DNA of 64,000 nucleotides from assembly GCA_052267165.1 (NCBI GenBank), contig JBKQHO010000039.1:186001-250000 (forward strand). The letters run 5' to 3'. A program made the translations under genes and the position numbers. This DNA is from CAWICD01 sp052267165. Lineage in GTDB: Bacteria > Vulcanimicrobiota > Vulcanimicrobiia > Vulcanimicrobiales > Vulcanimicrobiaceae. Positions 59,557 to 64,000 of this stretch are shown piece by piece (the stretch's first letter is position 1; the number at the start of each line of letters is the position of its first letter). The notes beneath the pieces are model-generated. The model had not been told where the DNA came from. It saw only the letters and a list, made by a program, of their open reading frames with translations, and searched no databases.

Positions 59557-59650
59557 CTGCTTTAGCGCTTTACCACGCGGTATGGTCGGGCTACAGTCCC
59601 CTAATGCGATGAGAGCTCTCCTTCCGGACGGCGGGGTCCGTATCGCTTAC

Positions 59651-59867
59651 CAGGGTGCGTAAAAACGCCCGTGCCACAAAGCGGCGTGGGTTTTCCGCCG
59701 GATCGAGGCCGCGCCTAGCGCGCATCCTGCGCTGCGCGGCATGTCTCCTTCCGTGGAGGCGAGAGCCGCCGAGGGCGCAATGCCGGGGCGCATTGTAACC
59801 GAGGCGGCGACGAAGAGCCGGCGGGAAAGCCACGTCGCGACTGGTGCGGGCGTTTTTCCGCACCCTG
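59651..59867. repeat. MITE-like element with about 50-bp terminal inverted repeats
   Basis: Left end 59651-59701 begins CAGGGTGCGTAAAAACGCCC; the right end 59818-59867, read inversely, begins CAGGGTGCGGAAAAACGCCC. Both arms continue with GTGG and CCGCCGG at the same spacing. The 217-base element is non-coding. Its right terminus directly follows the TAA stop (59868-59870) of the copper chaperone gene. Confidence 0.7.
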
Positions 59868-60326
59868 TTAGAACGGACGGACGAGGGCGGACGTTCCGAG
59901 CCAGCCGGCCGCGGCGAAGTGCAGTCGCACCGGCACGCGTTCGCCGGCCTTGAGGTCGTGCCGTAGGCCGATCAGCATGATGTGGTAGCCGCCGGGCGCG
60001 AAGACCGTCTGGCCGCCGGCGGGGATGGAGACGGAGGGGACCGGCAGCATGGTGGTCATCCGGGCCGGCATGTTCCCCCTGCCGGCCATGCTGCCCGAAG
60101 CGTTGGAGGTCGTCGTCCGGTGCATCTCGAGACGCGCGGCGAGCGGAGACGAGCCGCCGAGCAGCCGGTCGGACCGCGCACCGCGATTAACGATCGTCGC
60201 GTAGACCACGCCGCTCCCGGTCGCAGGCCGCGACCACGCGTTGACGATCGCAAGTGTCGCGGCAACGCCGGCGCTCGGCGCGAAAGCCGACGCCATGGCG
60301 ACGAAACAAAGCAGCTTACGAATCAT
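59868..60326 (-). CDS. PCu(A)C-type periplasmic copper chaperone
   Basis: 152-residue exported protein. Signal peptide MIRKLLCFVAMASAFAPSAGVAA; the mature part begins TLAIVNAWSRPATGSGVVYATIVNRG. Copper ligands follow the family arrangement: LEMHRTT, a Met-rich segment (SMAGRGNMPARMTTM) and GGYHIMLIGL. Such proteins pass Cu(I) to cytochrome oxidase, which agrees with the SCO1 gene in the same region. The ATG overlaps the stop of the upstream short frame. Confidence 0.9.
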   Translation of the reverse strand: MIRKLLCFVAMASAFAPSAGVAATLAIVNAWSRPATGSGVVYATIVNRGARSDRLLGGSSPLAARLEMHRTTTSNASGSMAGRGNMPARMTTMLPVPSVSIPAGGQTVFAPGGYHIMLIGLRHDLKAGERVPVRLHFAAAGWLGTSALVRPF

Positions 60327-60547
60327 GAGCGATAGTCTCCGAATTCCTTTTGCCGGCTTTTCCGCGGGGTCGTCTCCGTCGCCGTATCCGCGCACGAGCC
60401 TTTACGGTCGGCGAAGTACACGGTCGTTTCGTGGCTGAACTCGTACACCTGCGGTCCGCCCTTACCGACTGCCGGGCGAGTCTCGTACGAGAGCCAGCCG
60501 TCACGTCCAGCTTGGGACGGCACCGGCAAGCTCGTCAAAGAATTCAA
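60323..60547 (-). CDS. short hypothetical frame upstream of the copper chaperone
   Basis: 74 codons containing WLSYETRPAVGKGGPQVYEF and SHETTVYFADRKG, which look protein-like, with a stop overlapping the chaperone ATG. It also overlaps the decayed WD40 gene on the other strand, so it may be the 3' end of an eroded gene. No family recognised. Confidence 0.3.
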   Translation of the reverse strand: MNSLTSLPVPSQAGRDGWLSYETRPAVGKGGPQVYEFSHETTVYFADRKGSCADTATETTPRKSRQKEFGDYRS

Positions 60548-61153
60548 ACGGGGAGCCCCGGCGCTCTCGGCTTTGGCCTGGAGGCCGGAATCCGACGAGC
60601 TGGTCGCCGCGGCCAGCGACCGGATCGACAGGTGGCTGACGCGCTCGGGGAGCGCGGCGGCGCCTTACGGCTCCGGTGCTGAGCATGGCCATCAACCCCG
60701 TCGGGCGGTACGTCGCGACCGGTCACGCTGATGCGACCGTGCACGTCTGCGACCTGTGCAGCGGAGCCGATTCGCAGTTCGCGGGTTATCGCGCTCCGGT
60801 CACCCAGCTCTCATGTGACAGCCGCGGGCGCTATCTTGCGACGTCGGACGACCGGTCGGCGACCGTCTGGAACTGCGCCGGCCTGCCGGCGCTCGCGGCC
60901 CCCCGGCCGGCTCGACGGCGGCGAGGCGTCTTTGACGGCCCTGTGCTTTCAGCAGGGCGGCACGTTGCTGGCGGCGGCAGACGAAGCGGGCCTGGTCCCG
61001 GTTTGGGATCCGCCTCGCAGCGCCCTTCCGGTCGCCGCGCACCGTCTCGACTCGGCCGCGTGCGAACTCGCTTGGCTGTGCAGGGATACGCTGCTGGCGG
61101 CGGTCACCTCCCAGGGAAGCGTTCGGGTCTTCTCGGTACCCGGCAGCCGGTAG
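60510..61153 (+). pseudogene. WD40-repeat protein, decayed
   Basis: WD40 blades are spread over three frames: AWDGTGKLVKEFKRGAP and ALAWRPESDELVAAASDRID from 60510; MAINPVGRYVATGHADATVH and SRGRYLATSDDRSATVWNCAG from about 60680; GTLLAAADEAGLVPVWDPP and AWLCRDTLLAAVTSQGSVRV to 61153. Several expected Trp are Cys (VCDLCSG for VWDLWSG). At least two frameshifts; not functional. Confidence 0.65.
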
Positions 61154-61227
61154 TCCGTCCCCCGGGTCGGACCCCGAGCCGATCGGAAGAGGGCTAGGAC
61201 GATCAGGAATAGAGGTACCCCGTCACC

Positions 61228-61767
61228 ATGTTCACGCTCTCGCGCGCACGCGTGCTTGGCTCGGCCGGCGCGCTGACGCTGGCTGCGCCCCTCCTCGCAC
61301 CGCGGCTCGCGCTCGCCGCTCCCAAGACCGATCCCAACGACCTAAAGCTGCTTGCGGCGGCGCTCGCGCTCGAACGCGCCGAGATCAAAGCCTACGGCAA
61401 CGCGATCGCGACGAACGGCTTGCTCTCTGCGCCGGTCTCAGCCGTGCTGACGTCGTTCGTGGCCGATCACAGCGCGCACCGCGATACGTTGATCGCCGAA
61501 CTCGCCAAAGCCGGCGTGCCGGCTACGGACGATGTCGCTCCGCTCACGCTTCCTGAACTCCACGCCGAAGCCGACGTGCTCGCTATGGCCTATACGCTCG
61601 AGCGTCAGATCGCCGCGTCGTACTTGGGAGCGGTCGCGCAGTATGCCAGCCGCGACCTGACCGCGACGGCAGCCTCGATCCTCGGCGTCGAGACGGCGCA
61701 TGTCGCGCTGCTGGCTGAGGCCCTCCGCCGGTGGCCCGCCTATCCCGGCGGATTCGTCACCGCTTGA
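61228..61767 (+). CDS. exported ferritin-like domain protein (DUF4439/Ferritin_2-like)
   Basis: 179-residue protein with a signal sequence (LSRARVLGSAGALTLAAPLLAPRLALA) followed by a four-helix bundle. Glu/His residues at ALALERAEIKAYG, VADHSAHRDTLI, MAYTLERQIAASYLGAV and ILGVETAHVALL have the spacing of ferritin-like di-metal sites. GAGGTACC lies upstream. Periplasmic; metal or redox role inferred. Confidence 0.8.
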   Translation: MFTLSRARVLGSAGALTLAAPLLAPRLALAAPKTDPNDLKLLAAALALERAEIKAYGNAIATNGLLSAPVSAVLTSFVADHSAHRDTLIAELAKAGVPATDDVAPLTLPELHAEADVLAMAYTLERQIAASYLGAVAQYASRDLTATAASILGVETAHVALLAEALRRWPAYPGGFVTA

Positions 61768-61812
61768 CGGCACGCGAGCGCGGGCGCAGCGTGCTGCGAA
61801 CGGAGTCTCGCA

Positions 61813-62625
61813 CTAGCCGACCAGTTCGAGGAAGGCCGTGATATCTTCGCGCTCGACGTCCATGCCCACGCCGCGCGTGTTCCAGCGGATGTCGTGGAAA
61901 TCCGAGCCGGCCGTCATGACCAAGCCGTGCTCGGCCGCGATGCTGCGATAGCGCGCAACTTGTGCGGGCGCGTGCGTCGGATAGAACACTTCGATGCCGA
62001 CCAAGCCCGCCGCCACCAGCTCCTCGATGATGTCGCGGTCGTCGTCGAGCCGGCCCGGGTGCGCGAGGACCGGAACGCCGCCCGCGCGCGCGATCGCACG
62101 CACGGCATCTTGCGGGCGAATGTAGAGCTGCGGAACGTAGCCCGGTTTACCGCGAACCAGATACTGCCGGAAGGCGCTCTCGATATCCGGCGCAAAGCCG
62201 GCCCGAACGAGAGCCTTAGCCACGTGGGGCCGGCCGAGCGCTGATTCGGCGCTTCCCGCTTCGGCCCGCACGTTCTCGGGCGTTATCTCGAGACCGACGC
62301 GTTGCAGCTGCTCGACCATGCGGTGGGAGCGCGCCTCGCGTTCGCCCCGGTTCGCTTCGAGCAACTCGCGCACGGGCTGCGAGTCGGCCGGAAACCCGTA
62401 GCCCAAGATATGGACTTCGTTGCCGCGATACGTCGAGTTGATCTCGACGCCGACGATCAGCTTGGCGAACTCGAGCCGGCCGTCGAGCTGCGCGTAGGCG
62501 GCGAGCGAGTCGTGGTCGGTGACCGAGAAGATCGCGACGCCCCGAGCCTTCATCGCGTCCGCTAGCTGCGCAGGCTCGAGCGTCCCGTCGCTGGCCGACG
62601 TGTGAGAGTGAAAATCAACGATCAC
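61813..62625 (-). CDS. PHP-domain phosphoesterase (RNase AM / YciV-like)
   Basis: 270-residue polymerase-and-histidinol-phosphatase domain protein. Metal ligands are in VDFHSHTSASDGTLEP, SVTDHDSL, GVEINSTYRGNEVHILGYG, VLAHPGRLDD and TAGSDFHD. This arrangement matches 3',5'-nucleoside bisphosphate phosphatases and 5' exoribonucleases of the TrpH/YciV type. GTG start, 8 bases after the upstream gene stop. Confidence 0.93.
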   Translation of the reverse strand: MIVDFHSHTSASDGTLEPAQLADAMKARGVAIFSVTDHDSLAAYAQLDGRLEFAKLIVGVEINSTYRGNEVHILGYGFPADSQPVRELLEANRGEREARSHRMVEQLQRVGLEITPENVRAEAGSAESALGRPHVAKALVRAGFAPDIESAFRQYLVRGKPGYVPQLYIRPQDAVRAIARAGGVPVLAHPGRLDDDRDIIEELVAAGLVGIEVFYPTHAPAQVARYRSIAAEHGLVMTAGSDFHDIRWNTRGVGMDVEREDITAFLELVG

Positions 62626-62633
62626 GCGCCGCG

Positions 62634-63197
62634 CTACGACCGCGCTCGCGCTTTGGCCTTCTTCCTCGACTTGACGAAGTACACCAAGACCCGCTTCTCC
62701 TCGCGGAAGCCCACCAGACTCCTCTGCTGGGTGGGATCGCGCAACGCCTCGAGCGCAAACTCGACCAAATCGTCAGCAGCCTCCATCTCGTCTTCGAGGA
62801 CTTCGTCCTCGCCGGCCGGGCTCTTGATGAGCGCCTCGCCGAAACGGCCGGCGAGCAGCGCGGTCAGTAACTGCAGCTCCTCGCGGGTGAAGCTGCGCGC
62901 GTCGCGGGTCACGCGCACGAAGGTCACGCGCGCATCGTGCTCGCAGTCGACCGCGAGCGTTTCGAGCGGCTCGCCGGTCGCTTGGGTCAGCGCGCCCAGA
63001 TGTTCCGCGACCGAGTCGCGCACCTCGCGTTCCGACGCGCGGTCGAGCCGCGTCCCAAGCGCGAACGAGAGCGTCAGCGTTCCCTCGGTCGGATGCGAGA
63101 CGATCGTCGCGATCTCAGGGAACCGCACCAACAGCGCAACGATCAAGCCGACGGCGTCGGAAGACTGGCTCGCGGTTCGGCTCCTGGTGGTTCGCAT
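62634..63197 (-). CDS. hypothetical protein
   Basis: 187 residues from ATG 63197 (a GTG three codons earlier is possible). Mixed alpha/beta with LTLSFALGTRLDRASEREVR, RVTFVRVTRDARSFTREEL, an acidic linker GEDEVLEDEMEAADD and a basic tail KSRKKAKARARS. No membrane segment and no Cys cluster. Forms an operon with the PHP gene. Not recognised. Confidence 0.65.
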   Translation of the reverse strand: MRTTRSRTASQSSDAVGLIVALLVRFPEIATIVSHPTEGTLTLSFALGTRLDRASEREVRDSVAEHLGALTQATGEPLETLAVDCEHDARVTFVRVTRDARSFTREELQLLTALLAGRFGEALIKSPAGEDEVLEDEMEAADDLVEFALEALRDPTQQRSLVGFREEKRVLVYFVKSRKKAKARARS

Positions 63198-63348
63198 ATG
63201 CCTCACTGGATGGTCGAGAAAGGGGGCTCCTGTGTCCTTACACTTGGCCGGGCTGAGGTTCGCAGCGGCGGCCGAGTCCCCTTGGAGGAGTCTTCACGCT
63301 CGAACGCGGGAAGGAAAGTCGGCCAAAGGCGGTTTATGGGGACCACCT

Positions 63349-63900
63349 ATGTCCTTGCACCGGGCCGCCAAGGCGGGATCGCTTGCTTTCCTCGTGGCGG
63401 TCCTTGCCCACACGGCGGACTTCGGGTCGTCGCACCTGTTGGGCGGCGCTCAAGGAGCCGCCCTCTTGCAGGCGCTGTGGGGTATGTTGGCCCTGCTCGG
63501 CCTCGGTGCTCTCTTCGCCGGCGCCCTAGGCCCGGGCGGTCATCAGGTCGCGCTCGCCCGAAGCAGCCGGAGAAGCCAGCCCGCCTCGATCATAGCGCTC
63601 TCGCTTGGCGGTTTCGCGGCCTTCTGCGGCATCGAGGCCCTCGAGGGCCACGCGCCCGAGCTCGGGCCCTTGCTCGCCCTCTATCTCGGGTCGGCCGCTG
63701 CGCTCGTGGCGTTCGGCTCGCGGCTCCTCGGGCGATGGCTCAGCGAGCTCGGCAGCGAGCTCGCAGCGCTCGTCGGCCAGACCGGACTCCTCTGCGGGCG
63801 CGGGGTCGTGCGGCTGCGCCCGCTCCAAGCCGTCCACGCACCGCGCACCTTTGCCGGCGGCGTCCGCCGCGGCCGCGCTCCCCCGTTCGACCTGCGCTGA
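63349..63900 (+). CDS. hypothetical membrane protein
   Basis: 183-residue protein with four hydrophobic segments: SLAFLVAVLAHTADF, LLQALWGMLALLGLGALFAGAL, ASIIALSLGGFAAFCGI and LGPLLALYLGSAAALVAFG, and an Arg-rich C-terminus. A GTG at 63232 in the same frame would add 39 residues and starts with a similar VSLHLA peptide, so the start is unsure. Not recognised. Confidence 0.6.
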   Translation: MSLHRAAKAGSLAFLVAVLAHTADFGSSHLLGGAQGAALLQALWGMLALLGLGALFAGALGPGGHQVALARSSRRSQPASIIALSLGGFAAFCGIEALEGHAPELGPLLALYLGSAAALVAFGSRLLGRWLSELGSELAALVGQTGLLCGRGVVRLRPLQAVHAPRTFAGGVRRGRAPPFDLR

Positions 63901-63955
63901 ATCCGTAGCGCCTTCGGGCGCCGTTCTTTAAACGTTTTCGACGTCAGGAGCATCG

Positions 63956-64000
63956 ATGCGACGGTTCGCAGCGGCATTGTTCGCCGCTTCCATCTTTCTC
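63956..64000 (+). CDS. 5' end of an exported protein gene (partial)
   Basis: ATG with AGGAG 5 bases upstream, translating as MRRFAAALFAASIFL, a signal-peptide start. The rest lies outside the window. Confidence 0.6.
   Translation, partial: MRRFAAALFAASIFL

Overview
This window is high-GC bacterial DNA with dense, ATGA/GTGA-overlapping operons and many GTG/TTG starts. The outer-membrane TonB receptor and the peptidoglycan recycling genes point to a diderm. The combination of an actinobacterial-type (group 1h-like) [NiFe]-hydrogenase locus, a BchE/BchJ pair, PQQ synthesis and a DUF3141 PHA-synthase-like protein would fit an uncultivated soil lineage such as Eremiobacterota (WPS-2). That assignment is inference; no rRNA gene lies in the window.

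Layout. 1-5009 (minus): a murein-recycling operon (secreted protein, nagZ, serine hydrolase, anmK, GlcNAc-kinase-like gene cut by the window edge). 5146-11096: small secreted and PilZ proteins, DUF3141 hydrolase, convergent short-chain reductase, VOC protein. 11386-14255 (plus): the most unusual locus, a 145-residue peptide made of 40 Pro-Ile/Val-X tripeptides, followed by a B12-type radical SAM RiPP maturase and an overlapping 2OG-Fe(II) oxygenase, closed by a strong hairpin and a tRNA-Asn. 14570-19867: BchE divergent from two SPASM radical SAM proteins (AhbD/NirJ2-like and NirJ/AhbC-like), BchJ and an SRPBCC protein, a tetrapyrrole-modification module. 19897-34661: a complete hydrogenase locus (promoter, small and large subunits, NifU/Rieske-like protein, accessory DUF proteins, maturation protease, hypCDEF, a double-SIS protein, a glutaredoxin; hypAB divergent). 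34662-36206: broken acetyltransferase, hairpin-rich DNA, doubtful small ORFs and an alkyltransferase-like protein. 36373-39429 (minus): pqqA-C-D-E-B.

39705-44848: exported pentapeptide-repeat protein, MFS pseudogene, and a giant helicase-PLD fusion with degenerate motifs that resembles the Mokosh II architecture. 44909-48471: metK and ahcY (methyl cycle) plus a cyclodeaminase-like protein. 48472-63900: a metal-handling region with SCO1, two Fur-family regulators, a TPR protein, a paired ABC exporter, a TonB receptor, HiPIP, PCu(A)C copper chaperone, a ferritin-like protein and several decayed genes, then a PHP phosphoesterase and small hypothetical proteins.

Palindromic intergenic elements occur repeatedly. 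Three of them abut the stop codon of a gene, and one separates the two hydrogenase subunit genes. SAM-using enzymes are numerous here (five radical SAM proteins), so metK/ahcY function fits the genomic theme, although no direct regulatory link is visible.
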